Below are positions 1 through 10,306 of a stretch of 64,000 nucleotides of DNA, piece by piece. The stretch comes from Strigops habroptila (Eukaryota; Chordata; Aves; Psittaciformes; Psittacidae), in contig NC_044282.2 of the NCBI RefSeq assembly GCF_004027225.2, forward strand, positions 58,360,397 to 58,424,396, written 5' to 3'. A program made the position numbers and the translations under genes. Within the stretch, counting starts at the first letter, position 1; each line of letters opens with the position of its first letter. The notes beneath the pieces were generated by a model. It saw only the letters and a program-made list of their open reading frames with translations, was not told the origin of the DNA and did not search any database.

Positions 1-1527
1 AAATGGATAGTTAACATGGGCCATTTCCTTAATGTATGCAAGAGCATTTCCATGCCAATTTGTTACTGCAACTTTTCCTAAAAATTGACTTTCTTCGAGA
101 CTTTTATTGGTGTGGGTGTTAGAATATCTTTGTTAGTCCTAGGGAACAGCCCAGTGGCTGCATTGCGCAGGCCCAAGACCAGGCAACTGAGCCCGTTGAC
201 CAGCCCATGAACCTTCAGACATCACCAGGGGGTTGGCGCAGGAGGGAGTGTCATTTCCCCACTTGTATCTCCTGGTGCCCCGTGTTGCTTTGACTTGTGG
301 TTAAACTGAGATATCATTATGCTGGAGGTGCGGCTATCAAGTGTGATATTATAATTAACAGGTCCCAGTGCTTCATAGGCTCTTTCTCAGTGCTTACTAA
401 TTAATCTTCCTTGCCCTGGCTGTGTCAGTTTATCTCTGTGTTGCAGATGGTGAGACTGAAGCATGGAGGTTAAAAGTCTTGCAGCCTGGAGTGGCATCAG
501 TAGCTGTCAAGTAGCTTCTTAATGAGGAATACCATCTCCTGTTTGTCACAGTTTAACTGTGACTCTTACACTTAGAGGAATCTAGTTTTTGGCAACCTGG
601 CCTAGAAGAGCTGGGAGCAGCCCAGGGGTGGGGACCATCCTTGTCCTGTCCCTGCTCTGATGTTCTTTGCTGCTTAGCCTTGCTCAAGCATCTTTGTACA
701 GTTGTGTTTGTTGGGCATTAATTGGATATTCTGACAACACAAATTTTTAATGGCATGTCAAGGTTTGCAACTCTTGTTTTCCATTTAGTATGAAGTCTTA
801 GCTTTCGCAGCTTCACCTCTTATTATTGTAGCTGTTATTTTATGGACATGAGTAAGGCAAGATATATGGACGAATTGTTCTCTAATAGGTGGAGACCAAC
901 AGGTAAGATTTAGGCTCTCAGCAAGGCTTTGCGATACTGAAAGACCTTCAATTTTGCTCAGCTGAGAGGCTGATTCTCAGGCAGCCAAATTAGATAATGC
1001 GACTACTGCAGTTGGCACATTTAAAATATCAAAAATGTTCCTTCTTCACAAGCCATAAGACAGTTAAATTTACGTCATAACATTTGTTCAAAAGTCTGTG
1101 TTTAAAGTCTTTGTCATGTAAGTTAACTGCTGAAGAGCTTTTATTCTCCACAGATAAGACTTGGACTTGTACCGTAGTAGCTGCTTTTATCAGCTCTCAG
1201 CATATGTGCTTCTCATGAGTATATCTGGAACCAGAATAGAAATTGTAAAAAATTCTCCATATTACTAGCTCCTCGCCTGAACCACACCTAAAAAGTAGCA
1301 CAATTCTGTAGGTGTAACTTCAGCACATACCAAAAAGCATACGCTAGTACCACAATGGAAACAACTCCTAGGGCATAAGTATAAAAAAGTAAATTTGTGA
1401 AAATATAGTCAGAAAATGGAGAAAAATGTTATTTGACATGTTGGATCTCAGTGACCATCATATTGCTTTTACCTCACCTGTGCACAGAAAACTCATATTT
1501 CAGAAACATCTCAGTCTTTCCAGGGAC
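1..1527. other. Intergenic, no gene seen
   Basis: AT-rich sequence with only short chance open frames. I see no exon with splice borders, no recognisable repeat and no RNA gene here. Confidence 0.6.
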
Positions 1528-2022
1528 ATAAAATCATTGAATCATAAAATCATAGAATTGCAGAATTATAGAATGGTTTGGGTTGGAAAGGACCTTCAGA
1601 TCATCTAGTTCCAACCCCCCTGCCATGGGCAGGGATGCATCATACCAGACCATGTCGCCAAGGCTCTGTCCAGCCTGGCCTTGACACTGCCAGGGATGGA
1701 GCATTTACTGCTTCTCTGGACAACCCATCCAGTGCCTCACCACCCTCACTGTAAAGAACTTCTTCCTTATATCTAATCTAAACTTCCCCTGTTTAAGTTT
1801 GAAGCCATTACCCCTTGTCCCACCACTACAGTCCCTAAGGAAGAGTCCCTCTCCAGCATCCTTGTAGGCCCCCTTCAGATACTGGAAGGCTGCTGTGAGG
1901 TCTCCATGCAGCCTTCTCCAGGCTGAACAGCTCCAACTTTCTCAGCCTGTCTTCATATGGGAGGTGCTCCAGCCCCCTTATCATCCCCGTGGCCCTCTTC
2001 TGGACTTGCTTCAACAGCAAGG
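1528..2022 (-). mobile_element. CR1 LINE 3' fragment, 5'-truncated
   Basis: Read on the minus strand, this starts in the extreme C-terminal end of CR1 ORF2. The peptide [20 protein letters not shown] is seen around 1985-1915. It runs through the 3' untranslated region and ends in the CR1 tail, which appears on the plus strand as repeated CATAGAAT/CATAAAAT units at 1528-1575. Frameshifts are present. CR1 is the dominant avian LINE, and 5' truncation is usual for its copies. Confidence 0.93.
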
Positions 2023-3839
2023 ATACAATTATGTATCCTCCTGTAAGACAACTGGAGTTTTATAAAACAATATTTTCTGAGGAAAATGTAAGTTTATCAG
2101 GAAATTTTCACCCAGCTTTGATTTGAATTACACTTTCTACAAATATTGCTGTGGTTGTAGTAGCCTTGATAATGGCACACGGTCAGGATGTTGAAACAGA
2201 GCTTCAGGTGAGCAGAAAATCAAGGCTACCAGAATTAGCCATTACTATCCTGGAAACTATAAATTGCCTTAATTTGATGGTATAAATTGCTTTAATATGG
2301 TAGTAATTTGGTTAACAGAGACAGGATGAAACAATTGAGGGGAAGAACCAGCTACCAAACAGTTTCTATATGTAGTGATTATTTAGTCAGCCAGTATTAG
2401 CTAAGAAATTCTGTGAAAGTATGTGTTAAAATCAGGCCAGGGTAGGCCCAGAACTTTAATTTCTGGTAAAAGGAGAAGGTAGCAGAACGAAAAATGGATG
2501 CAGTTGAATGTTTGGGTATGGTTCACCCTCTTGTGTTTTTAACCAGAACTGCAGTCCTGTGGAGAAAATGATTTTTGCTGGTCTGAAATAGGAAGAAGCC
2601 AAGTGGAATCAGTCCTGCTCAGGGATGGTATATGTGACTCAGGATCTATGAGAGACCAGCGCTCATCCTGAGGAGCAGATGGAGACCTGTGGGACAGGAC
2701 ATGGGTGCATGGCACCAGGATGCATCACTTGGGAGATATGTCAGAAGGAAGGTTAGTGGGAAGGAGCTCCTCTGTTCAGTGAGAAGATGCTGTTCCAGAT
2801 GTTTGCTCATTTTTTAACATCTATCAGATTTTATAAACTGTAAGCAAAGAGTTTCTACCTCCTCTGCAGCTACCTTTTTATTAAATTAGAAATAGAAAGG
2901 TCAGATAAAAGCTATACCCTATATACATATTAAAGCTATAAGATGATTCTGACATACTGTTTTATCAATGTAATAGCATTTTCAGTATCTAAAGAGGCGT
3001 GTTTATGATAATCCCCTTACTAAATGTGTCAGTTTCTCCAGGTAATCAATGCCTTTGAGAGGTATCAAATCTAAGCCCTCAGTTCTGGGTCAGTACAGAT
3101 ACGCAGCCCTTTGAAGTTGTGCCCTGCATTGTAAAGGGTCTGGAAAGATATGAAATTAAAAACTTCACTCAAGAAAATGCATTGTTAGAAGCAATACACA
3201 AACTAACATGGCACCCTAGGCAGGAGCTGGTGGCCTGCTTGCAGGCAGAGGTGGGAGAAGGCACAAGTGAGGCCTTCAGCTGAACTTAATCCTCTTGGAG
3301 ACACCCTAAAGGTGTGCGTGGCTAGCAACTGGTACTAAGATGGTTCCTGCGGAGTTCTGGAGAAAATAAGATATTTTGATGGAGATTTGGGGCAACTTGG
3401 ATCTACTACTTTTTTTGTTTGTTTATTTGTTTGTTTTTTTCTACATGCTGCAATAAGAATTCCAAGCAAGTGTGGGACTTACTTACTCATAGGAAGGATG
3501 GGAAGTCATATATATACGCCAATTTCTTTGTATGAATGCTTTAAAAAGCCTTCTATTTCTTGACTGTGCCATATGAAAAAAATTATAATTTATCACCTGC
3601 ATATACAGATGTATCAGAAACATGTATTTAGGCCACAGAGTAAAAGTTGGCAGATTCAAAGTGTACCTCTTATTTGACCGTACAAAAAAATGTGTCACTT
3701 TTTGCTTTGTCTTTTCCTGTCTTATCCCCACTCAAAGGAAGTATCAAAAAAAGAGCCTTGAAATATTCATAAATGAAAAAAATTGAATTATAAATAACTT
3801 TGTTGAAAAGATGTTTGTGAACCAGCGGTAAATCATGTA
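2023..3839. other. Intergenic, no gene seen
   Basis: Sequence downstream of CRISP gene B. Open frames are short and lack splice context. A small T-rich GTTT run lies at about 3410-3440. Nothing else was recognised. Confidence 0.55.
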
Positions 3840-3845
3840 TTTATT
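3840..3845 (-). terminator. Candidate poly(A) signal of CRISP gene B
   Basis: AATAAA on the minus strand (TTTATT on plus), about 385 nt past the gene B stop codon. It is the closest canonical hexamer I noticed downstream. It would give a 3' UTR of about 0.4 kb. The assignment rests on distance and motif only. Confidence 0.4.
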
Positions 3846-4228
3846 TAGCAGGAATATATTCCATTTATAATCAAAGAAAACGTAACAGAAGAAAGCTAAG
3901 TGTCATTTAGCATATTTTCCAAATAACCTAAACTTTTAAAAGTATGTGTCACATTAAAAGAAATGAGTAAATGTACGATTCACTGCAAGGAAATCCACAA
4001 AGTAACATATTAGTAGCTTAAACATGATTTCTACAAAGCCTAAAGTAACATCGGAGATTATTTTGAGCTACTAGACTTACTTAGGACTGAAATAATGGTG
4101 AAATTTCAGAAAAAAATGTTACTTATAGGTCAATATGAGCTGATACACTGAGAGTGAATACACTTCACAGTGAGTTCTACTCTTTCCTAATAAGTCTCAC
4201 GGCAGCTATAATGACATCCACCAGAACA

Positions 4229-4356
4229 TTATATGATTTGAGTGGTACAACCACAGGTAGCAGGACACTTTGCCTTCACCAGTGAATGGTTACAGCTAAA
4301 CAACATCTTCAGATTTCTGCAGTTTCCAAAGAAGTCTTGATACTTGCAAGGATTGG
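4229..4356 (-). CDS. Gene B exon 8: ICR (ShK-like) domain and stop
   Basis: The acceptor ...TTTTAG lies just above 4356. The exon enters in phase 1, completing Thr205, and encodes residues 206-246. It has six cysteines (208, 217, 226, 235, 239, 241) in the spacing of the CRISP ion-channel-regulator domain. It starts [12 protein letters not shown] and ends [12 protein letters not shown], then TAA at 4231-4229. Confidence 0.93.
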
Positions 4357-7300
4357 CTAAAATACAAGACATAGAAATAAATAGATTAAATAATAATTGA
4401 AAACCAAGACCTGGTCTGATATTTCTACATTTTAAAAAAATTCCAAATTTTTATGTCTATATAATGTTTGTACTTTTGCTCTGCTGTTAAAATTGCTTGA
4501 ATATTTTAGAAAAGGAAAAGCAGACAGAAAGGTGGTGTCTTACAATTCCCATCTATTTGTATGCTTTGACTTGCTCCACATGGAAGTCTGCAGAACCCAG
4601 GGGCCTGTGCAGCTCTTCATGTACAATCTGTGCCCTTAGATATAGAAGTATATCAAGACATTCTGTCTTGAGCTTTCCAGGAGAGGGCAGCAGAAGATTG
4701 AGTGTGATAATGCACCCACTGCTCAACAGCAATACAATTTCACAATTTACCTGTTATCACAGGATGGTTGAGGTTGGAAGGGACCTCTGGCCTAACCCCC
4801 CTACTCAAGAATGTGTCTGTTCTAGAGCTATATTTAACCACTGTTATTTCTGGGGGCAGGGAATGAAAGAGGCAGTTCTAGGATCTCTCATCCAGATAAG
4901 CAAGAAGTAACTATGCAAAAGTGCTACAAAGGAACACATTATTATTCGAGGTACTTGTTGTAAGGAGGTGAATACATTCACTTACTGCAAAGTCCTCTGT
5001 CACAATGGCCAGGGCATTCTGCACATTTTGGTCCGCTTCTGTAAGGTGTAGCTATTTGCATTGCATTATTTCCTCTGAAATTGGAAATATACAACACAAA
5101 ACAAGATCAAAGTGCACCTCTGAACCATTAACAGGAGTTCATGTTATTTATCACAATAAAAGGCATCCAGAAAATTCCAGATAAAATTATCTTCATAGAC
5201 AGTCATATGTTAGTTTCAGATATTCCTAGAATACAAGAACTTTGATTCTAAACAAGAGGAACAATAAGGTTTAGAGAAAGAAAATTAATGAATTATTTGC
5301 ATTTGTACAGCATTATCAGCTTAAAAAAAAACTTTCGTGCTTCCTAGTTCTGCTTTTTGAATGGCTTTCAGATGACTGTAGCTTATAAGGAAACAACCTC
5401 AGCAGACAAATTCTGACAAGCAGGTGTTTCAGATATGCTCTTTACCTCTGTGAATATTCATTTGCTGTTGGCTTTCACTTTACCTGTGACTTTCTTGTGG
5501 TCAGAGTTATAAAATGCTTTATGCATGATGCCTGATTGTGATGGAGACAGACCTTTCTTTGTTCATATGCTAGAATTTCCCTAATATCTGTTTCAATGTG
5601 AAATAAAACAAATATTTCTATTTAATCTGATGTTAAATCCACAGTTCACATTGGTATTTTTGAAATTATAAATAGTTAAAATAAACAGTAATATTGTTAT
5701 CCTACACATGACCAATGGACTGCAGGAGTTTTTGAAAGCATATCAATAACTATTACGTTTTAAATGAGTAAAAAGACAATACGTACGGAGGACAGTATTG
5801 GCAAACATAAAAGTAGTTGAACGGGTTCATAGGACAGTAGGCAACTGCACATCCAATCTGGTAACTGTTGTACCAGATTAGCTGTAGGAAAAAAAACCCC
5901 CCGCATTATTTAAGAGTCATGTTTTATTGAATTCTCATAAAAAGCTCACGAAATAACAGAACCACAAGATACTGTTTTGTCTATATAGCTTTTAAGTTTA
6001 CAGTTTATTTGTCAGAAAGAATAAATAGAAAATGATTTGTATCCTGTAGTTTACAAATGTTTCTGAACTCTGTTTCTGGCAGGACACTAAAGTTTAAATT
6101 CAATTATTTGCATCATATATATTTTGATTTGATATTTCTTAATCAATTATCTAAATCCCCACATAGAAAATATTTATTTCTAAATTAAAGGTATTTATAT
6201 TTTTTTTCCCCCGTCCTACAGAGTAATATTTCTTTTCTGTACAGCTCTTCCAAAATACTGGTTCTATTGTCTCAGAGTTAGATAAAAAAGTTTTAATTTA
6301 TCATTCATCTTTGGATCAGAGTGCGAATAGAGAAAATGGTTTGATGACAGTGATAATTTTTTTTCCTGATGAGAAACACCAGTAAGTGTCCTCCTGTAAT
6401 TCTAGTGTATAGCTGAAGTTTGTTTCAATTCTCCATACCTGGGTATAGCTCTCGATATTGACATTTTTTGTGGTTGCTCCGTATCCGTACTTGAAATTGG
6501 AGGACTGACTGTTCCAGACTTGAATTACTTCAGACCATGTTCTTGGGTAAGATGATAGTAATACATTCTCACCACAGGTGGCACCTGAAGTGTAAGTAAG
6601 TCGGTTCATTACTCAGGAGAAAAGCATCCTGTAGGGTGGGAGGTAGGACAGAGGGGTTGTAACTACAACCTAAAAAAATCTCTACTACGCCACTTGTTTG
6701 CCATGTGATTTTCATACTGCACCTGTGAAAGCTGCAGTAAATGTTACTCTAATTTTGGTGAGCTTCCAGTCACAGATACTTCTTTGACTGCAAAATGTTA
6801 CACAAAAATGTCTGCACTTAGTCATACCAACAGTCATCTACTGTGCCGTCTTGTCTCCAGCAGGAGCCAAAAGCAGACACTTCAAGAAAGGTACAAATAT
6901 AGGTCAAGTACATAGTATGCCCCCCTCTCCAGTTCCAACAATTCATCTTTAAGGGTATTAATCTGACAAAGATATTTTACAACAGATTAAAAGTTATCCT
7001 TATTTCTAGTTCACATGAACAGGGATCATCTGCAAGCTGTCATCAACCCCTCAGCTTAGGATCCATACTTGTCATGTACCATTAATGATTCTCTGATCTT
7101 TTGGGCTGATTTTCATCTCACACCTATTTGCCCATTTCTGAGCATTTCTGGCAGCTTTCTCACTCCACACCTGAAAGACACAAAGGAAGAAGTATCCAGG
7201 TCACAGACAGGTTAGTGCAGTCCACGAACAGATAAAAAAAGGGGAGTGACTTGGGCATTGTCCACTGAATGCTCCTGTGGTCCCCAACAGGAAACAGGGG

Positions 7301-10300
7301 AGTCAGGCCAGTTTACATTACTGGGACATGGGCATCACACTTCTTCAGCTCTTGACGGCTGCAGAGCAGATTATTTTGCACAATGTCACACTATGCTGAT
7401 CTCCAGATGGGCCTGATTAATAGGAATTTCATAACATACTGTTGCTTTCTTTTGTCTTTGTGTTTGAGTTAACATTGCAGGGTGCAGGGCACTAAATGGT
7501 ATAAAACCTATTTTCAGCCTTGATGCAGCTGAGATGTAGTGATAGGCATCAGCTAGACTTTGAAGCTGGGGAATGTTTGCAATGCTCACCATGCGAACTT
7601 AACCATAAAGCACTGACCAGCTTATCTACTCATGGGATAGGGATAAAAAAGAATATCAGGAATGATAAGAATGGGACCAGTGATGGGCAAAGCAAGCTCA
7701 GCTGAGGACAAGTGGCTATGCAGGTTTAGGTCCTTTTTGCTCCCCTGGCAGTGTGATTCAGAAGCATGCTGCTGCTTGTGCTCCTGTTCCACCTTTGCTT
7801 TAAACACTTTCCTTCACCTAGGGCATGTGTTTCTCTAAGGGAGCTGCTTATCCCACTAAAGATTAAAAGGTGGTATCCACAATCTGAGATCTGTCACTGC
7901 ATTTTGTACCTTATCCCTGGTTTAAATATTCTCACTGAAAAGGCTTGCAGTTGCCATATATTGCAATGAACAAACAGAAGGCAAGAAAGTGTGATTCACT
8001 GTGCAGGCTATGTTAACACAGCTTTGAAAGCAAAATATAGATGTGGTTGGGGCAAACCTGTGTTCATAGTTCCTGCAGACAAATAACCCTAGGCATGTTT
8101 CTATGTTGCTTAACTGAGTTTTCTAAGTGGAGAAACTAAAACATGTTGGTTAGGAGGAGAATTTTGAATAGCACTTGTGGCCTCTCCTGAGACCTTTGCA
8201 ATAACTCTGCAAGTGCTTGTAGCATCAAGGTGTGTAAAATTAAGCATGAAGCCTGAAGAAACAAAGGGATAAAATTCCAATTTCTTCATCTCAGCCCCAG
8301 AGCACCTTTCTTGTCCTCTCTGTTCATTGAGTGTGACTTGTTTAGAGGGCTACAATCTTCTGCTAATGATGTGGAAAGCAAGCTTACCATTTTCAGCATG
8401 TTCCTGGCTGTGGGAACTACAGATCTCCGTATTTCATTGTGTCGCTCAAGGATATCTTTTTGGTTTTGAAATGAAAAATGAGAAAAGGAGGAAACGTCCA
8501 CTTGTTTATACTTTACATCCTGGAAAACAACAACAATGAAGGTTCCAGTTATCAGCACTTTAATAAGCGAGATAAATTATGAGCTTCTTGTCAAAGGAAA
8601 GATCTTGGAAATTCCCAAATTTCCTTTATTGGTTTTTCTATTTTTATGTTTGCTGATTTTTTTTTCCTTCCTTCCTTGACTTGAACTACACTTTTTATTA
8701 GGAGATGTGACACTAAATGAAATTTATAGGTAAGAATTCTACTTTCAGATGTGTCCACATCAAATAGGGGGAAAGCTTAGCTCTGGAACCAAATCTCAAC
8801 CAAATCTCTTCTTGTGTGCACTAAAAAGTACCTAGCTGTTGTCAGTCGTAAGCTTTGGAAAAATGTGAAACTGAATCAAAATTTAGGACTGTTATCTGAT
8901 TATCTTCCGAAAAACCTAAGGTCAAGAAAGTGATGAATGATTTAGATTGTCTCTTACATCATGATGTGAGGTGATGAATCCTTGCAGAGAAAAAGAATTG
9001 CAATGCTTACATTGGAATTTTCAGACTAAAACATCCCTCATGAAAAAATTTTTCCCACTTACTGTCTAAAAATGAGACACCTTAGTCTAAGCTAGACACT
9101 CTTTATCATTACTGGAGAGGGCAAGGGCAGAGATAGCTCATCCCAGAAAATCTGAACTCCTTTTTAGAACTGGAAGAACCATTCTCTACGAATGCCTCTT
9201 TCTCCTTCCTTTGTTTGTAGAGACAGCCTGACAGAGATCTGGACAACTAGTATTTTGATGCTTAAGTCAGTGAGATGATTTCCACCACTGGTGTGATTGG
9301 TCTCTTTCATAGGCAGTGGTTCATCTTACTTAATTTTTTATATCTGTACCATAAAAATCATCTCAGTTTGCCTTTATGATCAATGAGAAAAACATAAAAT
9401 GAGACTAAATTCTGAAATGTCCAAAGAAGAAGAATGAATCCCACTGCTTTACCTCCAGAGCTCAATTCTAGGTTTTAAAGGCTGTAGTCAGTAGCTTAAA
9501 ATGGCACTAATGAAGATTGAAATGCCCACAGAACCCTACCTGGCCTCAGACTGTTGCTCCAGAAAGGTATAGCTGTTGGTACAGCTGCCCATGAATGGCT
9601 CAAGTACTCTGGACAGTCTCAAGCTGCACTAAGGCATGGCCATCTGTGCAACTGAACTTAAGAGGTGTCATATATCTTGTTTAACTTAAGACATTTACAG
9701 TAGTAGAAACAACATCTCAGTTGTTTTAGGCTGCTGCTATACTCAGGTGAAGGAAACAAGCAACTTAGGACATAGCTCACCCAAGATTTATTGAAGGAGA
9801 TGGTTGGCATCCCTGAAGTACTTCTTTTCATTCATTAATAAGCAGATCTTGATAAATAGCTCTTGATAAATAGCTCACATTCAAGTGCCTACACAGTAGA
9901 TATCTACATCTTGCAAGATTTATCCTCTCTAAGGAGAGGTGAAAACTAGGTTTCTGATACTTACCTAAACTACTTTAAAATAGCTGCAGTTCATTCTTTT
10001 TGGGAAAATATATTTCAAAATTTGTCTTGTGAAGAGAAGAATAATATGATAGGCAGAAGAAATACTTTAATACAAAAATCTGTGAAAAATGAAAGTTCAG
10101 CTTTATTGTGTTATATTAACATGTTAACAATAATTTCATCCCTGAATTGTAAAGATTTAAAGATCACTAGACCAGAGTACCCCATGTCAGATATCTATAC
10201 AATGTGCTCAGATGTGGCTTTTTTGAATAGGTGATTGCTCCTACCTGCCCATCAGATTGGTGCAGCAATGCAGCCAGGAAAATTATTGCAGTTAGTAGAT

Positions 10301-10304
10301 CCAT
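4229..10304 (-). CDS. Cysteine-rich secretory protein (CRISP gene B, CRISP2/3-like), complete, 7 coding exons
   Basis: Secreted CAP-superfamily protein. Joining 10304-10245, 8519-8388, 7170-7080, 6584-6439, 5881-5787, 5074-4986 and 4356-4229 gives 741 nt, or 246 residues plus TAA, typical for a CRISP. All borders are GT/AG. Residues 1-20 are the signal peptide. Residues 21-174 carry the CAP domain: His47 in RHNEIRR, Cys-Gly-Glu100-Asn, and the YFYVCQYCP block at 166-174. A hinge and the ICR/ShK-like domain follow, ending CPATCGC. I count the canonical 16 cysteines (81, 98, 154, 159, 170, 173, 192, 195, 199, 204, 208, 217, 226, 235, 239, 241). Oddly, the usual GHYTQ reads ESYTQ (Ser140) and the usual YDE glutamate is Gln121, so two of the four cavity residues are lost. 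An N-glycosylation sequon lies at Asn227. CRISPs act outside the cell, some on ion channels or sperm; the function of this copy cannot be read from sequence. Confidence 0.93.
4756..4812 (-). mobile_element. Short CR1 3' UTR fragment
   Basis: The plus strand reads CACAGGATGGTTGAGGTTGG followed by AAGGGACCTCTGG and CTAACCCCCCTACTCAAG. This is the reverse complement of the CR1 3' end. It sits in intron 7 of gene B, in the same orientation as the gene. Confidence 0.8.
4986..5074 (-). CDS. Gene B exon 7: hinge region
   Basis: 89 nt, acceptor TTTCAG, donor GTAAG, entering in phase 2 and leaving in phase 1. It encodes residues 176-204 with Cys192, 195, 199 and 204 in the pattern [13 protein letters not shown]. 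Gene A's hinge exon has the same length and phases. Confidence 0.93.
5787..5881 (-). CDS. Gene B exon 6: CAP C-terminal strand
   Basis: 95 nt, acceptor CTACAG, donor GTACGT, phase 0 in and 2 out. It encodes [16 protein letters not shown] and then YFYVCQYCP, the CAP2 signature region, residues 144-174 plus the split codon 175. Confidence 0.93.
6439..6584 (-). CDS. Gene B exon 5: CAP core
   Basis: 146 nt, acceptor ACTTCAG, donor GTATGG, phase 1 in and 0 out. It encodes residues 96-143: Cys98-Gly-Glu100-Asn, Trp111 and Trp118, FKYGYG, ending ESYTQ. The canonical YDE glutamate and GHYTQ histidine are replaced by Gln121 and Ser140. Confidence 0.93.
7080..7170 (-). CDS. Gene B exon 4: CAP helix
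   Basis: 91 nt, acceptor TTTCAG, donor GTACAT, phase 0 in and 1 out. It encodes residues 65-94, including [14 protein letters not shown], a conserved CAP helix with Cys81. It is three nucleotides longer than the matching exon of gene A. Confidence 0.92.
8388..8519 (-). CDS. Gene B exon 3: start of mature protein and CAP domain
   Basis: 132 nt, acceptor TTCCAG, donor GTAAGC, phase 0 on both sides. It encodes residues 21-64: a 20-residue leader stretch, then [15 protein letters not shown] and TARNMLKM, the first conserved CAP block with cavity His47. Confidence 0.93.
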
Positions 10305-10306
10305 TT
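10245..10306 (-). CDS. Gene B exon 2: start codon and signal peptide
   Basis: The acceptor CTCTGTAG lies behind a long T-rich tract. Two untranslated bases precede ATG at 10304. It encodes 20 residues, [15 protein letters not shown] onward, a hydrophobic signal peptide with likely cleavage near Gly19. The donor is GTAGGAGC, phase 0. The start was chosen because it is the only ATG in the exon and the reading frame matches gene A. A noncoding exon 1 further upstream is expected but was not located. Confidence 0.92.

Noticed and set aside
4497-4910. 137-codon plus-strand open frame
   Set aside because: It is antisense to intron 7 of CRISP gene B and runs through a CR1 fragment. There is no independent support.
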